DNA of 64,000 bases from Histoplasma ohiense (taxonomy: Eukaryota; Ascomycota; Eurotiomycetes; Onygenales; Ajellomycetaceae): NCBI GenBank assembly GCA_017607445.1, contig JAEVHH010000001.1, positions 2,542,001-2,606,000 on the forward strand, read 5' to 3'. A program made the position numbers and the translations under genes. Below, one piece after another: positions 35,346 through 46,173 of the stretch; position 1 is the first letter of the stretch, and each line of letters begins with the position of its first letter. The notes beneath the pieces were generated by a model. The model saw nothing but the letters and a program-made list of their open reading frames with translations. It did not search any database and was not told where the DNA came from.

Positions 35346-38300
35346 ATGGGATTTTTAGGGGTCTACACTGCGGTGTATGATTATACACCGCAGGCAGAAA
35401 ATGAGCTGGAAATCAAGGAAGGGGATTTGCTATATGTGATGGACAAGAGCGTCGAGGACGATTGGTGGAAGGCGAAGAAAAAGGCCGCTGAGGATGATGA
35501 GGAAGAACCTGTTGGATTGGTGCCGAATAATTATGTTGAGGAGGTAAATATATTGAATTATTTCCTTCCCCCTTTCGTCTCTTGAGCCATGGATATTTAT
35601 TGGAGGGGAAGGATGAATGGGCTTTTCACCTCCTTACCTGAAGACCGGAATCGGATGGCATTGGCTACTGCACATTCTGGAAGACCAGAGTGTTGAATCA
35701 GCTAACCATATTACAATAGGCGCAACCGATCAGCAAAGCAAAGGCACTCTATGATTATACCCGCCAAACCGATGAAGAGGTGTCTTTTGCGGAACAAGTT
35801 GAACTCGTTGTCTACGACACATCGGATCCAGATTGGACCTTAGTAGGCGTTAACAATGATTTTGGCTTTGCACCCGCCAACTACATTGAGATAACAGAGG
35901 AATTTCTGGCCAAAGAAGCTTCCTCTGCACCCCCCCATTCATTGCCTACAAAATCAGCTGAGACAGAGTCCGAGGGAGCATTAACCCCAGCATCTCATTC
36001 CAGTGCGGATGCAAGTCCTGCGGCTGCGTTAGCTGGTATCCTCCACAAAAGCCAGCCATCGATATCGGAACAGTCTCGGCCGGTTCCCTCTCCTCAAGCT
36101 CCTCAACCAGCCCGCCAACCAACATTCACACCGGAGGAATCTGACGGAGAAGATGCAACACCCCCACCGGCTCTTCCGCGACGTCCTCCATCTCAGCAGA
36201 ATACTCCATCTTCCCAGTTACCTTCTCCGCGCGATCCCTCTCCACCGCGCCCAAGACATTCCCCTCTCAGGGACGAGGAATCCTACGGCGTCCAGCCATC
36301 TCCACCTTGCAGATCCGGGGAGTTCAATCCTGACCAGCGGTCTGCGATTTCGCCATCTGGATACCATCTTTATAACATTAGCGAAATGGTTTCTGTAATG
36401 GGAAAAAGGAAAAAAATGCCGACAACTCTCGGAATAAATATCAACACTGGAACGATTTTTATTTCGCCGGAGAAGTCGATTGATGGACCACACCAGGAGT
36501 GGACAGCGGATAAACTCACACACTACTCAATCGAAGGGAAGCACGTATTCATGGATCTTATTCGACCCAGCAAAAGTGTCGATTTTCATGCCGGCGCAAA
36601 AGATACCGCAAACGAAATTGTTTCTGCACTAGGCGAGATTGCTGGCGGATATAGAGCTGAAGGACTTAGAGAAGTAATTGCTGCTGGTACCGGAGGTGCT
36701 CGGAAAAAGGGCCAGGTGTTATATGATTTTATGGCTCAGGGCGACGATGAAGTCACTGTTGCCGTGGGTGACGAAGTTATTATACTAGATGACAGCAAGT
36801 CAGACGAGTGGTGGATGGTTAGGCGCCTGAAGACCGGCAGGGAAGGGGTCGTTCCTAGCAGCTATGTGGAGCTTACAGGCGTAGTGACCACAGACGAACC
36901 TAGCAGAAAGGGCACGAACGCAGGACTTTCCACTGTTGAACAGAACCGACTTGAGGAATCGCGTCTGACAAAAGAGACGGCGCGGAAATCAAAGAGCCAT
37001 GATTCTAGTAACTCGCGTGGCGGAGAGGTAGGCCCAGGCATACAGCTTCCTGAGAGAGGTAGTAGTTTGTTTCCCAGAGAAAGTAGTAACCATCGTTCAC
37101 AGCGTCAGAAGCGTGATAGCCGGTCGAAACCAAGTAAGTGGCGCTTTGACTTTCTTTCTTTTCTTTTTTGGTTTTCAGTTTGTAAATGTGTTAGGAAGTT
37201 ATTAACAACTCATCGTAGAACCAGACCCTTTGAAAACACGAAAGTGGACCGATAGAACTGGAACCTTCACTGTTGTAGCTGAGTTTATCGGGCTTGCCGA
37301 GGGTAAAATCCATCTTCATAAGCAGAATGGTGTGAAAATCGCCGTTCCTGTATCGAAAATGTCTGTGGATGACCTTGAATATGTTGAGCAAGTCACTGGC
37401 CAATCTCTCGATGAAGACAAGCCACTTTCCGACATCCGACGTCGAAGTCGCCTTAACGACGCCGGGAAAGTTGGTGCGAGTGTGAAATCTTCCGATTATG
37501 ACTGGTTTGACTTTTTCCTGAAGGCCGGCGTCGGGCCTCACCAGTGCGAACGGTACTCCCATAACTTTAACAAGGATTCCATGGACGAGAGTGTTTTACC
37601 AGATATCACCACAGAGACACTACGCACATTAGGCTTGAAGGAGGGAGATATTCTGCGAGTAATGAAATACCTTGATAACCTGTTTAATCGTACTACGAAG
37701 TCAAAAATGGTCAGCTTCGGTGGAGAAGAAGTGATCGGAAATGGCGAAGAAGGAGCTGGCGGGCTCTTCTCTGGTCCTGGAGGAGCCCTCAGGAACAATA
37801 CCCGCAAGGGCCGCCCGGCCCCTGCTGTCCAGACTAGCGACGTAGTGGACCCCAAGGCATTTGAAGGTAAAAGTGGCTCTAAGCCTAGCTCACCAACAGG
37901 TGCCCCTGAGCCTGCTGGCCCTACGAAAGGTACAATTACGCAAGGATTCGAGGACAGCGCTTGGGAAGTTAGACATCCTAAACAGGCTGATGTCTCGACT
38001 GCTCCACCATCTGCTCCATCATCTGCTCCATCATCTTCTCCAGCTCCTACAGCTACAACACAGGCAGCACCCGCGACGCAATCACCACCGGGACCTCCTG
38101 TAGGAGCAATGGCAGACCTGTCCCTACTCTTGACCCCTCTACAACCAACTAAGGTTCAGCACTCATCTTTACTTCAAACCACGCCAGCCCCTATATCGCA
38201 GGCCCCACCCCAAATTCAACAACCACAGCAAACAGGAGCAAACCCAACTTTCTTTGCCCGGCTAGGCCCGCAGCAACAGCAACAACCTCAAACAACTTTC

Positions 38301-39179
38301 CAGCCCCAGGTAACCGGATATGTTTCACAGCAACAACCAATGCCGCCAAGACAGCGTCCACAACCACCGGCAAAGACGAACCAAGGATCATCTCTTCTTC
38401 CGCCTCCCCCAGATCGACCCCTATCAGCACCCCAACACCTCCATCAAAACAGTTTTGGGCCTCCTCCTCTACAGCCACAGCTCACTGGCATTCCAGCTTC
38501 CACACCTAACATTGCTCCGCCTGGCCGAAGCCTTGCAGAGCTTAATCAGCAGCGGTTTCAGACCCAATTCAACCAACAATCACAACCACAACAAATTGGC
38601 ATGGGCTCATTCGGAAGCCAAATATCGCCACAGCAACAACCGCAATATGCATTTCAGTCTCCTCAGCCATTCTTGAACGGGCCGCAGCAAAATATAGGCC
38701 AACAAGGATTCCAACAACCACTCATGCCACAGCAAACTGGATTTCCCAGTTTCCCAACGCAACAACAGCAGTCTATTCAACCCGTGCAGCCTATGGAGCC
38801 TATGCAAACTGGTATCAATTCTGTTCTTTCCCCGCCGATGCAGCCGCAACGTACTGGTATGAATGGCTTTGGTGGAAATGCAAGTTTTAACCCCTCCCCG
38901 CCCCCGATTCCACCTATTCCGCATCAGCCTACTGTTGCTCCGCTGCAACCGCAGAAGACAGGGCCTGCGCCCCCCGTTCGTTTTGGTGTGCACAAAGATG
39001 CGAAAAAGCTTACGCCCCAGCAGACCGGGCTTAAAGCAAATCTCTCACAGGCCAGTAAGTTGATCCCCCTTAAGATTTGTTCTACCCTAGCTACGTTTAT
39101 CTTTCTTATTCCATGAGGATATTTTACTGATTTTTCATTTTTCTTCACACCAGCACCATCCAATCCATTTGGATTTTAA
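35346..39179 (+). CDS. SLA1: Actin-patch/endocytic adaptor Sla1
   Basis: Four exons: 35346-35543, 35720-37133, 37219-39054, 39154-39179 (26 nt); 1157 residues. Two SH3 domains open the protein (YTAVYDYTPQAENELEI with LVPNNYVEE; then AKALYDYTRQTDEEV), a third SH3 lies at about residues 394-451 (GQVLYDFMAQGDDEVT to VPSSYVEL). SHD1, which binds NPFxD sorting signals, is at about 541-592 (RKWTDRTGTFTVVAEFIGL). The SAM-like SHD2, which binds clathrin, is at about 630-694 (DWFDFFLKAGVGPHQCERY). The C-terminal 450 residues are Gln/Pro-rich with eight QxTG repeats, the site type phosphorylated by Ark1/Prk1 kinases, and the tiny last exon ends PSNPFGF, an EH-domain ligand. Sla1 links cargo, clathrin and Arp2/3 actin assembly at endocytic sites. 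Confidence 0.93.
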
Positions 39180-40640
39180 TTACCCTCCAATATGTCCTCT
39201 CTATATATACTTCTGTTTTTCTATGATCTACTTTCTTTTCATCATGAAAGCATGTCTATTAAGAGGGAAACGAAAGCCAGCCAAATGATCTTGTCATCGT
39301 GGAATCTAGGGGGACGACCATCCACCTTTTGCAATTTAGACACCGAGAGTCATCACCGTCCAGCTTTCTCACCTCGTCCTCTATCTTTCATATATCATTC
39401 AGTTCCTGCACAATTAACAGGAGAAACCCTGTGTATCGTGGCACCTATTTCACATTGGAATGTTCTCTCTCCAACCCTGCCTCCATCCCCTTTTTTCAAT
39501 TTTTTATTTTCCCCATTACACTGCATCATCTTCATCATTATATTATGTTTATGTTTCGTCTCTCTATTAAAATTCCCTGTTTCCGTCTTCTTTGCCCCCT
39601 CTCTTGCATGCTCATTCTTCGCTTCTACTCTATTCTATGCCTCTTGCGTTTGAACAAACTAGTGCTCTACCTTCATCTTCTCATGTCATTTAATTTTATC
39701 ATCTATCTGAACCAGCTATTCTCCCTTATACCTTCCTCCTTCCTTCCCACCCTCTTACCTCAATTTCCTGCAGCCATGTTTTCCCCCCCTTTTTTGAATA
39801 GTTAGCTAGCATTTTAAGTTGAGAAGACTTCGCTGACGTTTCCACGAGTCCTTTCTATGTCCACTTTCTGGCGTATAGTAAACATACATAAGTTTCGAGA
39901 ATATATCAGCTGCGTTTGTGCGCCGTCTTTACTATTCCCTAACCTAGGATCCACCATACCTGTTGTAATAGTGAATACTCCGGAAACCCGCCTTTTATTT
40001 ACCGACGAGGAATAAAAGAAAACTACAAAGCTTAATCTACGCCAATTTTTAACTGTTTAATGAATGAATAATAGCAAAATGGTAACACAAAATAATCATG
40101 AATCACACCAATGCGTCAACATAATCGAAGTCAGGGGATCGGAAGAGTGGATTAGGAGCTTGGTTGACTTGATTGATTTCGGCAAAGAGAAGGAATTCTT
40201 GAAAAAATGGAGTTTATACAAAAGAAGGATTAACTATATAAATTAATTGAGGGAAATACAAAGGTTGGAACCATGTTAAAAATGGGATAGGGAAAACCTA
40301 TGACAAAAAAGACGCCAATACTGAAATGCCAAATGAGCAGGTATATGAGTGGATGTGACATAGGTATATTAATTTATAGAGAAGGGAGAAAGTTGTCATA
40401 GCTTCGTAGACGGGATAAACAAAATATGGGTGGCTTTAAGGAGAGTAAACATAAATATAAAATATGAAGCAGGAGGGGGGAAGAGAGAGAGAGAGAGAGA
40501 ACCTACAACTCCACCGGTCCCTTTACTTAACCCCTAATCCTGATCTATCCCCCTTTTCAAAACGTAGATGACAAATTTGGAGGAAAAAAAGGGAAATGCA
40601 ATGCCAGCAACCCACAAATGCAAACGACCCAAAACTCGTC
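39180..40640. other. Convergent intergenic region with pyrimidine-rich tract and GA repeat
   Basis: From 39190 to 39800 the plus strand is strongly pyrimidine-rich, which keeps frames open by chance (for example 39192-39653). No domain is visible. A GA dinucleotide run occupies 40482-40500. The short frame 40064-40246 is not supported. Confidence 0.5.
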
Positions 40641-42253
40641 TCACATCATCCGATAGACCAGGTCCGATGCCAATTCGCCCAATGCATCCAATAAATCCCT
40701 GAAACCCAAATGCTGTGTATCCATGGATTCCACACTAGCTGCTGAGGGCGCCGGGGGTTGGTAGCTCGCGAGCTCTCTCACCTTACACGCAGCATAGTGC
40801 GTGACCAACTTACGCAGCTCGTTCTGCCGTTGCGCGCTAGGTTCCGAGCTCATCAGCGAGAAGACTGGGTCATCACGTTTAGTTCTCGTGAATGTGAAGT
40901 GCAACAGCTGGATGACGGCAGAGGCACTGATCGGAGATAGATGGTCCGCGGTTGCCATGGAGAGCGGAAAGGAGACGAGGTCCCGATGGAGTTTTTTCAG
41001 CGTGAGTTGTGCAAGGGTTGGAATCAAGAAGCGCGTGGCGAAGACATACAGCTTGGCATGGAAGAGGAGGTAGGGGGCTGGTTCAGTGCCAGAGACGGCA
41101 ATACCGTAACCGGGAGTATTTCGAGAGAGGGGGGATGGAAGAGTCATACCTCCAGAGGCGCGTTGGTGGTGGATGTATTGTAAGGAAGCGAATTCGCCCC
41201 ATAGTCCCAGACCGCGAGATTTAGGGGAGATGAAGGATCCTTGGAAGGCTGGGCCAAGCTTAGGCATTTCAGGTTTCGGGGTTGGCTCGAAGTCGAACCA
41301 GTCGGGGGCGGCGGAGACAGCTTCTGAGGGGGGTATACCAGGAGTTGCGGCGGCTCTTTCTTCGGGGTTCATGTTCTCTGTGTCTTCTGCTCCCATGCCT
41401 CCAGTCGCTTCTTGTTGCGCCTGTTCGTCCCCACCTTTCCGTCCCCCTGTCATTGGCGGAGGTGTTCTCGGAGGGGTCATGTTAGCTGCCGTGCCTTCAT
41501 CAAGGTCCTGAGCAGGTTTTGCTCGGTTTCCAGCTTTTTGATTTTTCTTTCCCTTCTTGACCTTCTTCCCCTTGCCGGAGTCACTCGCTTGATTTCCGTC
41601 TCCCTCTTGCTCTTCTGCCTTAACTCCTCCCGCTGCAGCTGCAGTTGCAACACCTTCACCTTCCCCTCCTTCTCCTTCTACAATTTCCTGTGGCTCTTCC
41701 CCGGGCTGGGGGGTGACTGGAGGAGATGGGGCCGGGGGACGCATAGCAGAAGCTAACGGCGGAGCCATTCCTTGGCTATCTCTGCGTCCGATTGGCGTGG
41801 CTCTAGGATTGGGCACTGTGTAGTCTCCCGTATAGGCATACTCGCAGAAGCCAACGAAGGTCTCGACATCTTCCTCCTCCAGGACCGCGATCCGGTGCCG
41901 CGACTCGCGAGTGTGGCCATTATTCATTAACTCATCAAGTCGCTGGGAGACATGTTTGGCAAGCCCAGATTGGATGGTAAGTTTTGTGTGATCTGGGCCA
42001 ACGAGGAATGTGAAGGAGGGCGAATGAACAATGCTGTTGTGTCCAATGATGGAGAAGAGTGATGGGTCAGCGGGAAGTCTGTCATTGCAGAGTGGATTTA
42101 TATGTTAAAGCCCGCTTGAGCGCGTTATAGTTGAGTAGATGCTCCTAAAGTGCAGGATTGACCGGAATGGGTGCCAGAGTGCCTCATATCGGTATAGGTG
42201 AATTTATGACTCTTTTCAACGTACCTATGGAAGTCTGGTACGGGAGCGGTCAT
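40641..42253 (-). CDS. BTB/POZ-domain protein with a large low-complexity insert
   Basis: Two exons, 42253-42225 and 42078-40641; 488 residues. The 29-nt first exon (MTAPVPDFH) splices with a GTACGT donor to restore an N-terminus that the long frame alone lacks. The BTB core starts at about residue 10: SLFSIIGHNSIVHSPSFTFL, TKLTIQSGLAKHVSQRLDEL, EEEDVETFVGFCEYAYTGDY. The usual next helices (LLFHAKLYVFATRFLIPTLA) appear only at about residue 346, after some 240 residues of Pro/Glu/Lys-rich disordered sequence. The C-terminal part is helical (AVIQLLHFTFTRTKRDD). Fungal proteins of this layout are common but uncharacterised; BTB proteins often recruit targets to cullin-3 ligases. Confidence 0.85.
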
Positions 42254-43828
42254 CTTGACAGAAAATGCAGTAAAGTATGTCTAAATTAAATAATCACAAT
42301 ATTATGGTTCGTAGAATACAAATCTCACCTTCTTTCCCGCTGTCAGCTGTCAGAAGAAGTGACAAAAGCCAAAGACAATTTTTGGGAAGAGAAACCGCGA
42401 TGAGGAGAGACTTGAAACCTTTATGCTGCACTCGATGGCAATAAATAATGTATCCAGCGCTATATTCAGTGCACGTCGCCTCATCTCTAGCCGGCCCAAC
42501 AGCAACAACCGCTGCCATAAACAAGGGACAAAGCATGCGCTAATTGTGCCTGGTTCCCCCCGTTATGATTGTTTCGTAGCTAGATAACACCTGCAGTCAC
42601 CGTGCCCGAGACAACGTCACATGCATCCACCATCGTGCATACAGCGAAGATGTTGATATGGGAGAGGAACCAGCCTGGAAGCAGGGCGACCAGTTAACTC
42701 GCTGTCGTGGCAGGCCGTCAAGTGGACCCTCCCATCTGTGATGCCACTCAATAAATGGTGCTAGGTCTTTCATTCAGCATACAGGGAAAGAAGACAAAAA
42801 TTGAGCATGCAGTCAACTGCCGCCCATTAGGTAGTTAGTTCTGCGGCATTGCAGGACCCGAAAAAAGACGATATTTTTGGATTCCCTGATGGAGATGGTG
42901 TTCACGCCTTCGTTTTCAGCTTTTCTGTCTCTGCAGTCAGGGCCAGTCGGGTCGCCATTCTCTCGCAAGCTTCACCCTCTAAGGATGTCTGTAATCTGCT
43001 GCTCACGACGTCATGAAGAAGCGGCTAGCCACTCGCCTGTTGTTTGGATCAAGCTACGTGGGCGCTTTCGGTGGTGAGAACGCCAGCAGAAAATGCAGAG
43101 AACGGATCCTCAGACAAAATCTGCATGAGCCTAGCTAGCTCGCCATATGTGTGCAGTTGCTTTGGTGTTAGTAAGGTTCGTTGCTGGCAAGAGAAGGTTA
43201 TGTGGCTGACCGTGGAGGACGATTGGGCTGCACCGGATGCGCCCGCAGCTTGGCGTGAGAGTGAAGCTGCATGGCTTGGTTTCTGGATGTTGATGATTGA
43301 TGCCCGATTGCTATCCTTGAGGTGGGAATATAGAGTTGCTGTTTAGCCGTGGTTGACCGTATCCACCAAGTGGTAGATTTGCTGACTCTATTTGACACCT
43401 ATCATACAAATAGAACCCAACTCCCTCGTAGATGTTTTAAATTCATGGAGTTGTCTCATAATTACTGGGGCTGGCGTTTGTGTTTTTACTGAGTGATGGA
43501 TGTTATTTGGAGTTAACCAAAAAAAAAAAAAAAAAAAAAAAAAAGCACAGACAGATGGAGCGGTGAAGGGTCCAGATTCAGACCAGGCGGGTGATGCAAT
43601 AATTTAAATTCAGCAAAGATTTGAGAAGCAGGCATGTCCTGCCAGTTTGACCATGCTTCCTCTTCTTCTTCTTCTTCTCCCGGGCTGTGTTAAATGCAAA
43701 ACATGGGGAATCACCACCTATTTAATAAAGCTAGAATCATCACTCATGTGAATTCCGATGGTATATGCATATTATCATGATAGATAGTTAACAAAACAAC
43801 ATAAATAGAACAGGCTCCCGTAAGCTAA
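42254..43828. other. Intergenic region with A26 tract and TTC repeat
   Basis: About 1.6 kb. A run of 26 A lies at 43519-43544 and a TTC/TCT microsatellite near 43661-43679. Open frames (42294-42536 minus, 43044-43346 plus) are short and show no domain. Confidence 0.5.
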
Positions 43829-44668
43829 CTAATGTACCAACCTTACATCCTTTCCGGGCTCCCAGTCCCGCAATCCATCTCGAATGGTATACCAAAACCT
43901 CAGCCTAACGCACTCCTTCCTCGCCTCCTCAATTTCACCGTGATCGAACGCTCTTCCCAGAGCTGCAACGCATCCCTTGATCCTCTCTTCATTTTCGTCC
44001 TTCAGTCGCGCAACGGTCACCTCATCCTGCGCCTCCTCAATGATCTCCTGAACTTCAAGTACCTGCATCAACGTCTCCATGTCCTGAGGGTGGTCCTTGG
44101 CGCCGTCTTCCGCCGTCACGTCGATGCCATGTTGAGAGGCGAGAAGGTATTGGGCGCGGCTTAATGGGTCTGCGAGCGCACGGTACGCTTCATTGATGCG
44201 AGCGGAGAGTGCCTCTGCGTGCTGTTTTGTTAGGCCCGGAGGATACTTGTCAGGATGCGCACGAGCTTGGAGGCGGAGGAATTCCTGGCGAAGGTCGGGG
44301 ACTGAGATGTCGAAGGGACCCTTGGGTGGTGGGTCGGGAATGGCATTGGGGAAGATGGTGTAGTGGGTAGTGATGTCCGGAGGTTTATTTATGAGGGATT
44401 CTACCTCATCCGTCGAGGTTTTCTCCAAATTCGGGGATCCCTCTGGCTCGGATATAGCGGAGGAGTTCAAGGACGGAAAGGATGTTGGGGCAGCTAATAG
44501 TATTCGTGAGCCATGGAATTTCCGAGTAGCAGCTGACGGCCGCCATGCCCTATGTTGGCAGAGTATGCATGTATTGCTTCTCGGGGTTGGTAAAGAAGTA
44601 TTGGGAGTTATGGAGCGACCTGTCAACCCCCCTATTCTAAGGACGGAGAATGGAGTCGTCTTCGGCAT
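43829..44668 (-). CDS. JAC1: Mitochondrial J-protein co-chaperone Jac1/HscB
   Basis: A single exon of 280 codons (279 residues). The N-terminus is basic and Ser/Thr-rich, as expected for mitochondrial import, and holds one CxxC pair (TCILCQHR, residues 34-37). The J domain has LRQEFLRLQARAHPDKYPPG with the invariant HPD at about 138-140, then HAEALSARINEAYRALADP and LSRAQYLLASQHG. The C-terminal HSCB oligomerisation domain (METLMQVLEVQEIIEEAQDE to the end) binds the scaffold Isu1. Jac1 stimulates the mitochondrial Hsp70 Ssq1/Ssc1 to release Fe-S clusters from Isu1. The open frame extends upstream to 44746 only through a non-ATG codon. Confidence 0.92.
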   Translation of the reverse strand: MPKTTPFSVLRIGGLTGRSITPNTSLPTPRSNTCILCQHRAWRPSAATRKFHGSRILLAAPTSFPSLNSSAISEPEGSPNLEKTSTDEVESLINKPPDITTHYTIFPNAIPDPPPKGPFDISVPDLRQEFLRLQARAHPDKYPPGLTKQHAEALSARINEAYRALADPLSRAQYLLASQHGIDVTAEDGAKDHPQDMETLMQVLEVQEIIEEAQDEVTVARLKDENEERIKGCVAALGRAFDHGEIEEARKECVRLRFWYTIRDGLRDWEPGKDVRLVH

Positions 44669-45391
44669 ATTTTTAGCAATTGGCTGTCTTGGCGGGTAAA
44701 CTGAGGAAGCTGCCAATCGCCCGATTTCCAGGAGCAGTTCACTCAACTCCGGTATGCCACATTCAAGTTACCAACAGAGGAAACGTCCTGTGAAACCAAC
44801 CCATGGGTAGTGGGTTGGAGAGTTTGCGCGGAGTCGCATCACTTGGTGCAGGGAAATTTATATTCAACAGTCATGTAGCTTTACATAATATGCGCCAAGA
44901 CCCGCGCCCTTTCGGCAAAGAAATGCCGGCCGCGGTCAGTGGCATATCGTGCTCGATGGAGTACTCTCACCCTCTGTTTGATTCGCATTAGCTTTTGGCT
45001 GCTGGCGAACAACCAAAATGACTGTGAATGCATACAGCTATTTGCAAGAAAGCATCTGTCGAGTCTAACTTCCGTGGAGTTCGGGTGAAATAGTGTATGG
45101 GAGAACCAAATGAGGGGCTACACCCTGGCCCTTAATCATAGCGGGAGGGGGACCTGGGACCTGCTCTCCGACAAACATCAACAACGGTTTCCGACCATAC
45201 ATGGAGACCTCTTGCTCCCTGACGGTATTAGTCTTATCTTGGGCAGTGCATATTGGTTAACCAACCCATTTCATCATTTGTTTACCCATCGTACAGGGTA
45301 CAGCTTAACCTTCGTGACGAGAACAATCCCAGGATATAGCCTCGGAGTCCCAATCTATTGACGTCGCAACGCAGTAACTTCACGAGTGCTT
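44669..45391. promoter_or_regulatory. Divergent upstream region of JAC1 and the AIG2-like gene
   Basis: About 720 nt between the two start codons. The frame 45110-45361 has no recognisable domain and is left uncalled. Confidence 0.4.
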
Positions 45392-45889
45392 ATGCCTGGA
45401 GAAGAAAAGAAAGACGATATCTCTAACACACCTCGTCCAACTTATTATGCTGAAGATATGTCAACAAGCTCCGTATGCTACGCCCCCGCTGAGTGGTATT
45501 CCGCAGACTGGCAGAACGATGGCCCCAAGACCGGATGGTACTTCCTCTACGGCGCTCTTGCCAACGAATCTAAACTTGCGGAGGTCATCGGCTACGAAAA
45601 CCACCCAGATCTTCGACCTGCAAAGATGTTAGGATACAAGCTCATGTTGTGCGGGGTGCATCTTGTATTAACCGACGGATCCTCGACTGCAGAGGTACAA
45701 GGGAAGGCAGTCCTTGTTGAGTTGCCCTTGCATGCTCGAAGACTACAGGGATACATGGCGAAAGTTTTGAAAGCAGAATCGTGTAGGATACATTTGGATG
45801 GTCCGGACGCAGAGGTGGTTGATGGCTACGCATTTTTCTGGGACGGCATAATGAGTGAGCTGAGGAAACTTCCCGCTGTTCAGGAGTAA
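45392..45889 (+). CDS. AIG2-like (gamma-glutamylcyclotransferase-fold) protein
   Basis: A single exon of 166 codons (165 residues) from the ATG at 45392. The segment GWYFLYGALANESKLAEVIG has the YG(x)L glycine-tyrosine entry of the AIG2/GGCT fold, followed by RPAKMLGYKLMLCG; the later GKAVLVELPLHARRLQGYMA and DGYAFFWDG fit the barrel's remaining strands. Family members may cyclise gamma-glutamyl amines or peptides, but many fungal copies are of unknown activity. The N-terminal 45 residues are not part of the domain and could be extended or disordered. No introns seen. Confidence 0.7.
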   Translation: MPGEEKKDDISNTPRPTYYAEDMSTSSVCYAPAEWYSADWQNDGPKTGWYFLYGALANESKLAEVIGYENHPDLRPAKMLGYKLMLCGVHLVLTDGSSTAEVQGKAVLVELPLHARRLQGYMAKVLKAESCRIHLDGPDAEVVDGYAFFWDGIMSELRKLPAVQE

Positions 45890-46173
45890 TTTTTTGGGGG
45901 AATGTTTAAGTATGTGATGTCAGATGCATCGGCTGGTAGCTGTGTCAGGCATGTTTCACACATAACAATGGGAGTGCTGTATTTCGGGGTATCCATTCTG
46001 CTGTGTATGGCTTTGAGGATCATAAACTGGACAAGCGGATGAATCCGCTGAATGGCTTCTGCTTCCTTTTTGCCTCTTTAGATAGTAACCAACCCCTCCT
46101 CAAACAAAAATACTAGTAATACCGAGGAATACGCAAAGTTACCTAGTGTCTGAGACAGCCCACTACAAAGACA

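Noticed and set aside
36153..36523. Frames inside SLA1 on both strands
   Set aside because: Shadows of the proline-rich coding region.
39192..39805. Plus-strand frames of 150-170 codons after SLA1
   Set aside because: Strong pyrimidine bias keeps stops rare; two frames overlap and neither resembles a protein.
43044..43398. Overlapping frames on both strands near 43.2 kb
   Set aside because: No domain, no splice support, and opposite-strand overlap typical of chance frames.
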